Below are positions 44,606-57,544 of a stretch of 64,000 bases of DNA, piece after piece. Numbering within the stretch: the first letter of the stretch is position 1; each line of letters starts with the position of its first letter. The notes under the pieces were generated by a model. It did no database searches. It saw only the letters and a list, made by a program, of their open reading frames with translations, and was not told the DNA's origin. Both the position numbers and the translations under genes were made by a program. Origin of the DNA: Medicago truncatula (lineage: Eukaryota > Streptophyta > Magnoliopsida > Fabales > Fabaceae); assembly GCF_003473485.1 (NCBI RefSeq), contig NC_053042.1, positions 40,452,762 through 40,516,761 of the forward strand, written 5' to 3'.

Positions 44606-46745
44606 ATGGGTTCTAAGTACGTTGTTGCTTTGCATGCTGTATTCTTTTGCATGTCTTTGGCTGTAGCAAATTCTGTTGACTTCAGTTATCCAGCAGCTTT
44701 CAACTTTGGTGATTCAACCTCAGATACAGGTGGACGTGTTGCAGCGTTTGGCCTTCCACTCCCCCCACACCTTACGGACAGAATCACTTCAAAACTCCGT
44801 CTGGGAGATTCTGTGATATGGCCGTCTCATACTTGACTTTTTAAGTAAGTTTTAAATCCTTTCGTGAAACTTTCGTAGTTGTTATATGTTATTTATATGA
44901 ACAAGAAAATATGTCGTCTCACGTAGTTTGAGAATTGTGACTAAATGTAGTTTATAAACATCAACGCTTCTCAACTCTGTTAAATATCTCTTAGCTACGG
45001 AAAACATTGTGAGGGCTTACATACTTCGGTTGCATGAATAGGGGTTTGACACTCATTTTTCTCATCAACTTTAAATGTAAAGAACAGTATAGTTTAATAA
45101 TTGATAGAATATAAATGAGTTATTTCCATACCAACAAGTATGAGCCAACAAACGAAACATCTTATTTTACTACATAGGGATTTGCTGCATCCAGCAATCC
45201 ACTCCATCACGCATCCAGAGAAGTTGAAGATTGCTGGATCAAGACCGGACGGTCCATATTTCAATGCGTATTTTGATTTTAAAAAAGAAAAAACAAATTT
45301 ACGTGCTTAAAATCTAGACAGTCTGATCTTGATTCAACGGTCACCGACGTCCCTAACTACGTGAATGCGTAGATTGCTGATTGCATCAAATTCAAATCAA
45401 GCATATATATATATATATATAACTAGTGTTTGGAAATAAGAAAGAAAGGTTACGCTGTCATATGATAGTTCTATCCCAATCCAATTCTGGTTTTTTGATG
45501 CAGTGAATGCAACGGACTTGCCATTCTTGAATGCCTATATGGATTTCTTTGGCTTGCCAAATTTCCATCAAGGATGCAACTTTGCAGCATCAGGTTCAAC
45601 TATCCTTCCAGCCTGAAGCACGGTTCAGTCCGTTCAGCTTTGGGGTTCAAGTATCTCAGTTTCTGCTATTCAAAGCTCGGGTTCTTGAATTACTTGCAGG
45701 TATATGATAAGTAAATTCAAATATCTTCACATCACTTCAGTGTCAAAATCAAGTGTGTTGGTTTTCTAATTCATTCATGTGAAAGGAAAATGATCACAAT
45801 CATATTCTACGCAAGAAATTTGATGAGTATGTCCCAGCCGAAGATTATTTTGAGAAGGGGTTATACATTTCTGAAATAGGTCGGAACGATCTCACTATTG
45901 CATTTTATTCACAAGACTTGGACCAAATAATTGCTCAATTCCAACAATTCTATTGGAATTTGAAACTGGAATAAAGGTTGGTGACAGTGCCTAAGAAAAT
46001 AGTAATGAATTGGTACATTTTTTATCCTAAAAATTTCTTGAACTCAAGAATGTAAAAATAGTTATGCAGAAATTGACATTCCACTCTCTTATTTGTGTGA
46101 CAGAGACTGTATGACATCGGGGTCAGGAATTTTCGGATACATAACGCGAGTCCACTTGGATGCTTGGCTCATTTTATTTCCCTATTTGGCACTGATCCAT
46201 CGAAACTTGATGAACTAGGATGTCTTCGTTAACATAACTTAGCTGCTAAAGCTTTTAATCAATATCTTCAAGATTTCTGCAGTAAATTGCAGGGCCAGTA
46301 TCCAGATGTAAATGTTACATATGTTGATATCTTTACCATAAAATTAGACCTCATTGCAAACTACTCACAACATGGTAAGTATATCTAGCAAAAGCTCAAT
46401 ATCATTGCCTCAGCAAAACTCACGAGTCATTAAATTTGTATGGCTATTTGTTTGCAGGGTTTGAATTGAACAGCCGATTATGGCTTGTTGTGGATATGGA
46501 GGCCCGCCATTGAACTATGACAGTCGCGTTTTTTGTGGAGAAACAAAGGTCTTAAATGGCACCATAGTTACAGCCAAAGGTTGCAATAATAGTAGTGTGT
46601 ATGAAGCTGGGACGGAGCTCATTTTACCGAGGCCAAAAATCGATATGTTGCATCACAAATTCTCACTGGAAATTACATCAACACTCATTTGCCAGAAAAT
46701 ATGTCATTCTAATCCAGACTATTTTCTTCTATTTATCAAAGTTTG
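44606..46745 (+). pseudogene. Decayed tandem copy of the GDSL esterase
   Basis: All five exons of the gene at 40194 are recognisable: exon 1 44606-44845 (KYVVALHAVFFCMSLAVANS, FNFGDSTSDTG), exon 2 45505-45700 (ATDLPFLNAYMDFFGLPNFH), exon 3 45814-45975, exon 4 46105-46375 (VNVTYVDIFTIKLDLIANYS) and exon 5 46459-46700 ([20 protein letters not shown]). The frame is lost in exon 1 after the Gly-rich block. A stop lies in exon 2 after STILPA, exon 3 shifts near its end, exon 4 has a stop after CLR, and the opening of exon 5 is shifted. The block V DGTHYTE is altered. No full protein can be made. Upstream sequence resembles that of the intact gene without its MITEs. Confidence 0.9.
45181..45390. 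mobile_element. MITE-like insert in intron 1 of the GDSL pseudogene
   Basis: Ends tttgctgcatccagcaatc and, inverted, tttgatgcaatcagcaatc agree at 16 of 19 positions. The intact GDSL intron 1 lacks this block. No clear target duplication. An AT microsatellite follows at 45403-45421. Confidence 0.5.
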
Positions 46746-47015
46746 ATTAGAGTTGTATGACACAGTATAAATAATAACATAAACCTGTTTCTTTTGCAAA
46801 TGCTTTTATGATTTGACAATTGATAAAAACTGGAATGTAAAAATATTCCAACAAACATATTTGGGAAATACATTTACAAGCCAAAAAAACTCTGATCTTA
46901 TTTGTTATTTTTCTCAAACTCAATTATAACATGAGCTTGGTTACAACTGTGCATTATACATCTGAATTTAAAGAGTGATAATTTGGAAGAGATTGATCTA
47001 GGTATATCCATTATC

Positions 47016-49088
47016 TTATTTTTTGGCTACATAAGCATAGTATTGTACCATAGGAACAACAAATGCAATAACCAACAAACCTCCAACTACAAGAGAGAAT
47101 TGTCCACGCTTTTCTTCTGTCTCTTCCTTTGTTTTGAAGTTAGACTCACGTTTGTCATCTTTAACCGAGGGACCGCCAGGATCTGGAAGTCCGTCAATGG
47201 CAGCAACTAGTCGTTTAGCGGTGCTATAAATTGCTTCATTGTACTTCTCATCCGTAGCCAATACTGCATGCAAAAACCAGATAATGGTAGTATTGTGCCC
47301 CTAAAAATGATCACAACTGCTACTTAATGAATGCAACATCAGAAGACAGACATGGTTTATAAATAATACAAACTTGTACCCTAGTTTATCACCACGCCGA
47401 AAACGTGTTGCCCTGTTTAAACCGAAGTATGTAGGCGCATAAGCCTTGACAACATACACTGAAATTAAATGGATAGGGATCATATGTTTTTTGTGATAGC
47501 TAAAAAGGGATTATCATGTATTGATTTCTAAAAGTGAAAACATATCCATCATTATCTTTATGGTCATTGAGCGTTGTAGTGTCTGCAACCTTTCATGTTG
47601 AAAGTGCCCCTGATAAAGCACAACATCAACTCTTAACCAAATAAAAAATAAAAAGGTGTCATGACAAGTGATTCACCCACATGCTGACAAAGCGATTCAT
47701 ATGTCCTTGACCTTGTATTTGTTTTCAAGAAAAAATATTTGAATCCAAATTATCATCCGTCCTTTACCATATATTCAGTGCATGACATGTTATGACCATA
47801 TTCATATCAATGATGATTCCTTCATAGTTTGTGAACAGATAGCAATCAGCAACCAACACTTGCCATATTTGTTAGTGAAGAAAAAAAAACTCCAAGCCAG
47901 TCTTGTAAATCCTTTGAAAGACATAATCATGATAATTAAGTTCTTATGTGATACAAATAGTGTAATTCTCTCCCCAATATGCTACAGAAAAACAATAAAG
48001 AATCCAAATCCACTAGCCATTAGGAAGTACCTGGAAGGTTCTCTGAAACGGTAGCATCAAGGATATTTTCTCCTACGGCTTGAACAAAAGCAGGTCCACC
48101 AGTAACTGCTCCTTCTTTCTGACTTGTTACAAGAACCACGACACCCTTATCGTTGCCTTCTTCCACAGAAGGATACCAACGCTCCAAAATTTGGTCAGCA
48201 AACTCAAAAGCATCAGCTTTACTCTGCAACCACAACCAATCACATAATCCAAATACCCAACATTTTTGTTTTGCACCATTTTATCAGATTATTGATCAAC
48301 AAAACTTAAGTGCAGTTACTTATGTGCTGTTTCTACCGTTTTCCTATTACAATACAACACATAAGGATTGTCTATTTAACAGTAAATATTAACAGAACTA
48401 TTTTAAATTGTCATCCAACTAAAAAGCTTAATCTATTTAGCATGTTATTATTGGTGAACAGCAGCATAATAAACAATACTACTACAGAACTAACACTGAA
48501 ATTTTTTCCTTTATTCAGGCTATGTTTCGATAAACAACTAAATTAACCTCTTTTGGTATAACCGTGTATCATATAATTACTTATATATAAGTTATTTCTA
48601 TAACAAAAGATAAAATAAAGTCAAATTATAACCGTGTATCATATGGTTATGTAACTAACCGTGAGTTTTCTAAGTGTAATAAAATTGATATGAAAATTCT
48701 TCCTTGATTCCAAATCAGCCAACAACCGTTTCAAATCAGACTTAGTGACTCTACTAAGAACACCAGCATCATCAACCACATAAGCCTCTTTAGGTGGACG
48801 CTCATTAATGACATCAAACTCAGAAGCGAATGCATTACCACTAAGCAAAAGTGGGCTGAAGTTGAGTGCTAAAGTGATAGCTAAAGCTGCAAGACCCTGT
48901 TGAGCATGAGTGAGTAAGGTTGTGCATGAAGGAAGGGTTGGTGGTTTTAGTGATAAAGTTTGAGTCTTTTTGAGATTAGAAACAATGGGTTTGTAGGAAA
49001 TGAGAGAAGTTGATTTGGGTTGGAGGGAAGGTGAAGATTTGAGGTTGAGGAGTGGTGAGAGAGAGTTGGGAGGAAAAAGGGTTGTCAT
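47016..49088 (-). CDS. TLP18.3-like thylakoid protein (UPF0603, TPM domain)
   Basis: Exons 48660-49088, 48031-48223 and 47016-47263 read leftwards, 289 aa. The N-terminus MTTLFPPNSLSPLLNLKSS is Ser/Pro-rich like a chloroplast transit peptide. A hydrophobic stretch ALAITLALNFSPLLLSGNAF ending AxA suggests thylakoid lumen targeting. The TPM domain follows: AYVVDDAGVLSRVTKSDLKR, FHINFITLRKLTSKADAFEF, RWYPSVEEGNDKGVVVLVTS and GPAFVQAVGENILDATVSEN. A C-terminal membrane helix (FSLVVGGLLVIAFVVPMVQ) anchors it. The Arabidopsis relative TLP18.3 (At1g54780) aids photosystem II repair and has reported acid phosphatase activity; the same role is inferred here. MQQRNKNNF at 49154 is an upstream in-frame alternative start. 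Confidence 0.93.
48523..48627. repeat. MITE-like repeat of the GTTTGGATAA family
   Basis: In intron 1 of the TLP18.3-like gene: gtttcgataaacaactaaat through ataagttatttctataac to aaataaagtcaaa. Confidence 0.5.
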
Positions 49089-49412
49089 GAGGAAGATGAG
49101 GGAGGGAGGGTTGGAGTGAGGAAAGGTGAAGTTGTTCTTGTTCCTCTGTTGCACAACATTGTTCTCATCATGTTTTGTCTTTGATTTTGTGTTTAGATTT
49201 TGAGTGGTCTCAATTTGTTGATTGTGTTTCGAAGTGGATAACGTCTATTAGCCACGTGTCTACATAACAACACATTTTCAATTTTCCACTCTTTCTTTTC
49301 TTATTGATAAAAATAAATAAATCTCCCTTTTTTTTTTTGTACTACCTTTTACCTCCCTTATTATTCTATTCTAGTTGAATGATAATGGTCTCTATGCTAT
49401 GCTATCTATTCG
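49089..49412. promoter_or_regulatory. Divergent intergenic region between two chloroplast genes
   Basis: Only 324 bases separate the start of the TLP18.3-like gene (minus) from the start of the PsbP-domain gene (plus), so the space must hold both promoters and both 5' UTRs. It contains cacgtgtc at 49254, a G-box-like CACGTG core common in light-regulated plant promoters. A T-run lies at 49329-49339. Shared regulation of the two photosynthetic genes is an inference. Confidence 0.55.
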
Positions 49413-52312
49413 ATGGCCATTCTTTTATCCACATTATTTCCCAAACTTGGCATTGCCAATACCAATACCAAATCCTTCATCATCTCAAAAGTACCCATCA
49501 TCATTTGTAGCAGCCTCAACCCCAGCACCTTGAAACGCCGCAACCTCATTCTCCAAACTTCTCTACTCTGCTGCTTTGGCATTTCTTCTCTAACTCTTCA
49601 ACTCCCACCTGCTCTATCTTCGGAACCCAATTCTCTTCTTTCTACCATCGAAAATACTAGTTCTTGGTACCGTTTCTATGGTGACGGGTTTGCTATTCGA
49701 GTCCCACCTGAGTTTCAAGATGTCATGGAACCTGAGGTACTACATTCATTCATTCACAAGTAATTATACCAGCTTTTCTAAGTGCCTGTTTCAATTGACT
49801 TATTTCACCTTATCTAGTGACATAAGTTTGTGAGGGTTTTTGGGAGAACTTATGAAGTTACCATAACACCTTATCTTTATTTTATCTTTTGCTATACAAA
49901 TAGCTTATACAGTCATAAGCGCTTATCATGTTGAAGGCTGTGTTTGATCCCCCATTGCTCATAATGAACAAAGGTTTACAAGATTGAAATTGAAAAGATC
50001 ATATAGTGTGCGAATAGAAGCTATAGAGATGTTGTATTGGAATGCAGACTGAGGACAAATCGAGGGAGAAGGAAAAAACAAATTGTGATAATTAAGAGTA
50101 ATGAAGGCTTATATAGATACGCCCATCAGCTAATAGCAACAAAATTTATTAGCCAACCTCAATTAACAGAAAACTGACATCGGCAACTATCTGTAAACTA
50201 AGTTTACAAACTAATTATAGATAACGATAGCAACTGACTCATAGTGTGAAAGCTATACATTGCGGATTGATCTGTCTAATGAACCTTTGGAATCCATTTT
50301 TCAGAACTTGCATCTTATTAATAATCACATTGACGCATTATGAAATTTTCATTTTAGTGAGCTTATCTTCCATTTCCTTGTAGGATTTTAGTGCCGGAAT
50401 GAATCTTTATGGGGACAGAGCAAAAGAGAAGGAAGTCGTAGCACGCTTTGTATCTTCAGACGGGTAATTTGTACTATCAAACTCCTAACTTCCTACTTTC
50501 TTATTATGCACTGACATATATGTTCAGAAGGAAACATAAGCATCTTGTCCATGATTGTAACAGATTAGCTGTTCTGAATGTTATCACTCGGGTGACCAGT
50601 CAGCTTAAACTCACCTTCTTAGAGGTAATCAGACAGTCAAGGACATTTTATTTTACTTACACACAAATATATTCACCCTCCATTAGGCATAATTTTTCCA
50701 CCATGGCTTACTGTTTGGTAGCAGATAAGTAAGGCATTTTACTATACCAAATCCATGTAATGTGTCTGCATAGGTTTGGCCTTAGATTTTGTATTGTATT
50801 GTAATGTATCTTTTCTGCCTTTGTTCATTGTTTGCCATTTCATTTCTTTATTATTTAATATTGAGTTATCATTTGGCTCCTTATTGCAAACTTTTCCTTT
50901 TATTGGTTTTCAAGAACTTGGGCTGGGATTACAAACTTTTTGCTTATTATGATAAATTCCTTGCTTATGTCTTGATTTGCGCAATTTTAGTTTTTTTTTC
51001 TTTTCAAAAGCTTTAATAATGTTATTCTCTAAGGAGAACACGTGTGTGTGTGTGTCAGCGCCATTGGGTTTTTATGCCTCTAGTCACTCTAGCATAGATT
51101 AGATCCAGTAGTCCTATATTTTTTTCTTGATATATGCTCAAGGAACTTACATATTCTTCATTGTAGTAGGCTCAGGATATAACTGGTTTAGCCTCCTTGA
51201 AGGATGCTGCAAAATTATTTATTCCAGGTGCAATTTGTAAATTCTCAATGAAGTTAGTTTTGTTTTAAGTTTATCTTTATGGTATAGATTGTTATTTCCC
51301 AACATTTCGTTATGTAAGTGATATGATTACTTCATTGCTCTTTCTCTTTCCTTCTAGTTCTTGGTTTCAGTGTCTCATTTTGCACAAAATGTACATGCAG
51401 GAGGGTCAAAAGTTTACTCAGCAAGATCAATAAAAATTAAGGAACCAGGTGGTTTTAGGTAAGCTCGTTTTCAAATGACTTGAAGTAATTATGAAAACGA
51501 AATACATAAAGTAGTTTTCTTTTTCTTTTAATTATTATTATTAGTATTTTATTTTAAGAAAATGAAACAAGTTATCCAAGAAAAGAAGGTCTGGTCTATA
51601 AATAAACAGCATTTCAGGATATACGTTCTCCTATTTTACACTCAAAATGCCAGTATAGAAAACTCTACATGTATTAATCTTTTAAGCAATTTTTATGCCA
51701 TCTGGACCTGCTACTTCGAGTTTTTCTGTTGCCCCAAATTCCACAGCAGTGTCTATTTTTCTAATTTCAGGACATACTATTTCTATGAATTTGGTAAAGA
51801 TGATCTGCACTTAGCATTGATGGCAGGCGTACGAGGTGGAAAGGTTTGTTACTATGCATTTTACTAACACATCCATATCAAATTGATTATGCAGTGCCAG
51901 GGTTATATCATAGGTCACCAACTTTTGGTAGTTGACCTAGTTACCAATAAAGCAAAGTCTAACATTTTTGTGTCGATACATGATTTGAACCCCCTCCTCG
52001 GGTGAGTGTTTCACATGAGGGGGTCAACTGGAGGATTTGGCCATTAAAATTCGCTGAATCTGTCCCATGTGAATTTTGATGGTGGATCCTCTCTACTTGA
52101 CCCATCATGTGAAATCCCCACACAAGGTGATCCAAACCGGTGATACATGCCTATAATTTCTGTATTTTCAAGAACATAACACTACAAAAAATAAATTATC
52201 GTGTCATTTTATTCTATAGGTTATTATTGCTGGCGCAACTGCACCACAGTCCAAGTGGGACACTGATGGTGTAACACTTCGTTCTGCTGCTATATCATTG
52301 ACAATTGTGTAG
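49413..52312 (+). CDS. PsbP domain-containing protein 2-like, chloroplast
   Basis: Exons 49413-49736, 50384-50463, 50564-50624, 51170-51227, 51401-51458, 51771-51843 and 52220-52312 give 248 aa. Residues 1-70 are Ser/Leu/Thr-rich with a hydrophobic part and SSLTLQLPPALS, a bipartite chloroplast/lumen signal. The PsbP-like body reads SSWYRFYGDGFAIRVPPEFQ, DFSAGMNLYGDRAKEKEVVA, QLKLTFLE, TGLASLKDAAKLFIPGG, GGFRTYYFYEFGKDDLHLAL, then GKVIIAGATAPQSKWDTDGV. This order fits Arabidopsis PPD2 (At2g28605, from memory). The family sits on the lumenal side of thylakoids; its exact role is not known. Starts divergently from the TLP18.3-like gene. Confidence 0.9.
49785..49950. repeat. MITE-like repeat of the GTTTGGATAA family
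   Basis: In intron 1 of the PsbP-domain gene. Carries acttatttcaccttatct, cagtcataagcgcttatca and gtgtttgatccc. Confidence 0.5.
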
Positions 52313-53742
52313 CCATTTCTTGAAATATTGTAACCGGGTATGCCAACATTTTTGTATCTTGTAAGATTGTTCGCTATTTTAAGCCGAGATTTATTTATAT
52401 ACAAACTGGATGGAGTATAGAAGATCATCAATTTCTTTGTAATGAGATTATATATATTTTGTAGTGTGTGTATTTTAAAATATTACATTATATATTCAAA
52501 ATGTTTCTTAGTGTGAAGAGCCGAAGTCAGTTGGAGATTTGTTCCACTGCTTCATACTCTACACTTGAGTTTGAACAATGTCTGAACCAGCTGATGAGAG
52601 TTGGGAATGGTGTAGTATATCTGTAACCATTAATGTGATATACAAATAATCATTTTCAGATATGCCAAGAACAGTAACTTTTTGCACTACTTCTAATCGC
52701 ATGTGTAGCAAGTAGTATTACTGCTTCTAGCTACCATATTGATGATTCTTTCCAATTTGTAGCTGTTCTCTACCAGTGAAAGATGAAAAGTAGTTGGTAA
52801 TGTGTTGGACTTCAAATTACTAATATTATTCTGCTGAATATCAGGATACACCCACAAAAATTCTTAAACGAGTTACTGAGGCATAATTCTCTCGTATTTG
52901 TATCAGCAATTGTAATAGGTTATATCACATGAATACTCAACATTTGAGATTTGAGAATAATTAACCAATCAAATAAAATAAAATAAAATAGTAGTGTATT
53001 TGTATTATATACTACTATCCAATGAATGAACACGAGCTTGGTCCACTTTTTAATATAGAATAATTGGTTACTCTTAAACCACCCTCATCTCATATTCACA
53101 TCATCTAAATAAAATTAAGATTGTAAAACTGCTTAATCCTTCCAATGTTCTGATAATAATGAGCTCGAGGCAGAAAATTACAGATTTATGGTATGATCAC
53201 TTCAATGTCAATGACATCAAGTTGTACGAGTGACTAGTAGCAACGTGTATAAGAAAAGGATATACAAAACACCAAGTTTGTTTACACCACAGTGGTCAAA
53301 TATCTGAATGTTAGGTAGCTCTTAACATTGAATGACATTTCATTTCAACCAAAAACATAAGACTGGTAGTTCGTTGTCATGCTCAATTACCAAATTTACA
53401 CCACTACATTGAAATTGAAATTCTTAAACATTTGACAGTTTTTTTAGTTAATGTATACAGAAATCGAAATGATTTTTTTTTGCATCAAAATTTTAACGTC
53501 GAATATATGGTGTCCTTTGATTTTTGTGTATTTTTTAAAAATCTAAGTAAGTTGTATAAGGTAAAAAGTAAAAGAGAGATAGAGATAAACACATACTATA
53601 TCTGTATTTTGATGTTCAAATAACACAACTAACATAGAACCATGTGAACCAACTTAAAAACTCAATCCATTTGGTAATAATCATCAACAGATTCAACTGG
53701 GAAATGAAAAGGCACTTATTGTCAACTTGAGTGAGTGAATGA
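52313..53742. other. Spacer before the NHX pair
   Basis: 3' UTR of the PsbP-domain gene to about 52500, then AT-rich DNA with a short AAAAT run near 52970-52990. The stretch at about 53150-53400 shares words with 58430-58600 (accaagtt.gtttacacca, ggtagctcttaa), so the upstream region was copied together with the NHX gene. Confidence 0.5.
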
Positions 53743-56700
53743 ATGCTTAAGGTAGCTATGTTACCCTCACCACTTGATTCTTCAACTTCATATCTGAGCA
53801 CAAGCACCATTGTTTCACTTTGTGTATTCTTCGCACTCCTCTGCGCTTGCATCATCGTTGGCCACCTTCTCGAAGAATATCGATGGGCCAGTGAATCCAT
53901 TATTGCCCTACTTCTTGTACACACTCAACATATTCTTCATCTTCTCTCCACTTAAAATTGTGTAGCTTTCTAATTCTATCTCATGGTTTTCTTGGATTTG
54001 TTAAATGAGTGTAGGGTTTGTGCTCTGGAGTGGTGGTATTGTTGGTGACCAAGTTCCGTAGTACAGAGATTCTAATATTCAACGAAGACTTGTTCTTTCT
54101 TTACTTGCTTCCACCAATCATTTTCAATGCCGGGTAACTGTGATTATTATCATCCTTCTCTATCTCTTCATTTAATTCATATTTTATTTCTTTTGTATAA
54201 TAATATCCAATTCCATGTCAGTTTCCAAGTCAAGAAGAAACAGTTCTTCAGGAATTTCACTACTATACTTCTGTTTGGAGTCCTTGGGACAGTTATTTCT
54301 TTCTGTGTCATATCTGTTGGTAAGATAATTATCTACCAATCCTCTTGAGTTTCAAATTGTTTCAATATCATTCCAAACCTTATGCCAAAAGGAAAAAGCT
54401 GATGATAAACAATTGCTAGAATAAATACTAAATACAGTTATTTACGCAACTTCTTTAGGTGCCTTTTTGCTCTTCAATAGGATTGGCATAACTAACTTGA
54501 GCATAAAAGATCACCTAGGTGAGACAGTCTTCATTTAAAAAGAAATTTATGTCGAACTATCTCTTTCGATTTAATCATTGTGTTCCCCTATTCTGATTAT
54601 TCGTGCACATTACATGTGAAGCCATTGGGGCTATCTTGTCAGCAACTGACTCAGTTTGTACATTACAGGTATATAATATTCTAACCTCGGCTCGAACAAA
54701 AATTTACATAACAAAATTTATATTTGATCATTTAATATTGCCTTGCTTTTCCTTTTGTGATGAAGGTTCTGAGTCAAGATGAAACACCTTTTCTTTACAG
54801 CATTGTATTTGGCGAAGGAGTAGTAAATGATGCCACATCTATCGTTCTTTTCAATTCAGTCCAATCACTTAACTTCGACAGCATTAATGCTATTACAGCT
54901 TTAAAATTGTTGGGGACCTTCCTTTACCTCTTTTGCACTAGTACTGCCCTTGGCGTAGTAGTAAGTTCATGTTAGGGCAGCACCTTCAAAAAGTGCTTCT
55001 CTTTTGGGTTTTATTATTTTCTCATGCTAAATGAAATCTTCATCATTTTGTTTTAACACACAATCTGAACATAAAATTTTCTCCATTAAAGCATTCAATG
55101 GATTGATATTCAGAATCACTATCCAATTAATACATCTATGACCTGCTTGCAAACCAAAATTTGAATTTCTGACTGTTGGGAGTGTTGCTCCAGTTCTATA
55201 CTGACTTGCTATATGATGGCTTCTCAGGTTGGCCTCTTAAGTGCTTATATTATTAAAACACTTTACTTTGGAAGGTATGAGTTTCCTTTGCTTGTATAAG
55301 TTCATATGACTACACTTGAAACTACGGTCCACTGAATAATATTGAAATCTAAATAATCAACAGGCCGATTAACAAGAAAGATATGAAAAACACAAAAAGA
55401 ATACTGGTTTCACCTGTTATGCTCTTGCTGTTTCAATTATTTTGTGACAAAAATTAACTTGTATCTCTGAAAAGCAGGCAACTATAAGGACCTATTTGAG
55501 AGGTTGGATAAATTGCAAAGACCTTTTTGATAAAATACACAGTTGTATAGGTCCTTACAGTTTACTAGATTTCATAAATAGGTCTTATAGTGTAACAAAT
55601 GCTTAACAACGTCTGAATGTTGCTCAACCTGACATAGCTCCTTTCATTTTCAGGCACTCTACAGATCGTGAAGTTGCACTTATGATGTTAATGGCATATC
55701 TGTCATATATGATCGCTGAGGTACAAAATCACTATCAACAAAGACATTTTAATTGATAATTATACTTCATTATATTATTTTATTTTCTAAAAAGAGGATT
55801 AGAGGAAAAAAAATCATACCTGGCAAAGAGCATCATAAATGCAGTGATTCAGTTTACTACATACGTTTGTGTGGCTTTTGCAGCTTTTGAATCTCAGTGG
55901 AATTTTGACGATTTTCTTCTGTGGTATTGTTATGTCACACTACACATGGCATAACGTTACAGGAAGCTCAAGGATAACAACCAAGTAAGGACATGATCTT
56001 TAACTTTTTATCTGATTGATCAATCTGTTAAGATGTGAGTGTAATGCCAACCATGAACATATTTATCGAATTTAGTAAAATCATTTCATTATGCACGTAA
56101 ATTTTTCCTCTCTCTCTCAAAAAAAATAAAATAAAAATAAATTTGTACGGAAGTAGAAAACATTAAACATATAAATTACATCTTAGTTTACACAATACTC
56201 TCACAATTTCAGGCACGCATTTGCAACTATCTCATTCATAGCGGAAACCTTTATATTTGTATATGTCGGCATGGAGGCTTTAGACATTGACAAATGGAAA
56301 AGAAGCAAGGCCAGGTAGCTGAAAACTTCTCAAGTCCACTAGTACATCGTATAAAGAATTAGTTAATTAGCTTTTAGCACTCCATACCATTGATATGACA
56401 GGATCTTCATCACCAGCGATGCAACTATATATTTAGTTTATAAAGTTCCCATTATTTTCATCAAGTAAACCACAAAATCATAAACTAATAGTTAGTTATT
56501 CTATTTTTAGCTACAATCATTTTCTTAACACATTATTATGTTGGAACAGCATAGGAACTTCAGTTGCTGTCAGCTCAACATTGATTGCATTAGTTTTGAT
56601 CGGAAGAGCAGCTTTTGTTTTCCCTATTGCAAACATTGCAAATTGCACCAAAACAAGAGAGAGCACTAAAATTGAGTTTCGATCGCAGGTGATTACTGTC

Positions 56701-57544
56701 TTACTAGTACCGAAACTTCACATTGAAGGAGTATCCGAACCGACTTATGTGATTACATTCAATTACTTCTATCTTCTTAAACTATTGCCAGTGTCGAAGT
56801 GTCAGCATTGTGTCCGTGTTCGTGCTTCATAGTTCTCTCAATTCTTAACTTTTTCATTTAGCCTCACTTAATTTCTGTTAAACTGTTCAAAATGTCAGTT
56901 TATAATATGGTGGGCAGGCCTAATGAGAGGTGCAGTGACCATTGCCTTGTCTTATAATCAGGCAAGCACGCGCTTTAACTTCATTCTTTGATGAAAATTC
57001 TGTTTTAAGATAGGCATTTGATCTGGGTTGCTTTGAAATGCAGTTTTCAAAATCTGATATAGCATCAGCTGAAGACTCTGCATTAATGATCACCTCAACT
57101 ATAATCCTTGTCGTATTCAGTACTGTGGTGGGTTTCATATTTCTATAGATCTGAATAATATAAATGGAAAGGATCTTATAAATACTAATTTGGTGGCTTA
57201 TATTGCATAAAAAATCAAAATGCAAACAGGTATTTGGTTCCATAACAAAGCCTTTGATTGAGGCTGTGAACTTAAAGCATTCAAAACCAGCCATTTCTGA
57301 TTCCACCGATAATCAAGAGGATCTAAGACTGCTATTACTTGAAAGCAATAGTTCCATCAACCAAAGCATCAATCAGTCAAATCGAAGACGAAGTAACCTG
57401 AGTTTGATGATGCGTTATCCTACTACTACCGTTCACTACTTTTGGAGGAAATTCGATGATAAGTTTATGAGACCTGTATTTGGTGGTAGAGGTTTTGTTC
57501 CAGTTGTTCCTGGTTCACCGCATGTTGAAGAGGATATTTCTTGA
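53743..57544 (+). CDS. NHX: Class I NHX Na+(K+)/H+ antiporter, copy A, 14 exons
   Basis: Exons: 53743-53916, 54015-54133, 54222-54319, 54459-54518, 54622-54668, 54766-54960, 55228-55274, 55654-55720, 55884-55984, 56213-56314, 56550-56688, 56899-56961, 57044-57127, 57230-57544; 536 aa. About 10-12 membrane helices. Key parts: the amiloride-site motif LFFLYLLPP at 84-92, ATDSVCTLQ, FGEGVVNDATS with the Asn-Asp pair of the transport site, SHYTWHNVT and WWAGLMRGAVTIALSYNQ. The hydrophilic tail ends FMRPVFGGRGFVPVVPGSP, as in the vacuolar NHX1-4 class. These exchange cytosolic Na+ or K+ for vacuolar H+. The intron after exon 12 has a GC donor (56962). The start is unclear: MLKVAM at 53743 or the Met at 53758, since the ATG used by copy B is not kept. 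Confidence 0.93.
55486..55605. repeat. Relic of an inverted-repeat element in NHX-A intron 7
   Basis: Contains actataaggacctatttgag and, inverted, ataggtcttatagt, with gataaaatacacagttgtat between. A related relic occupies the same intron of copy B. Confidence 0.5.
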
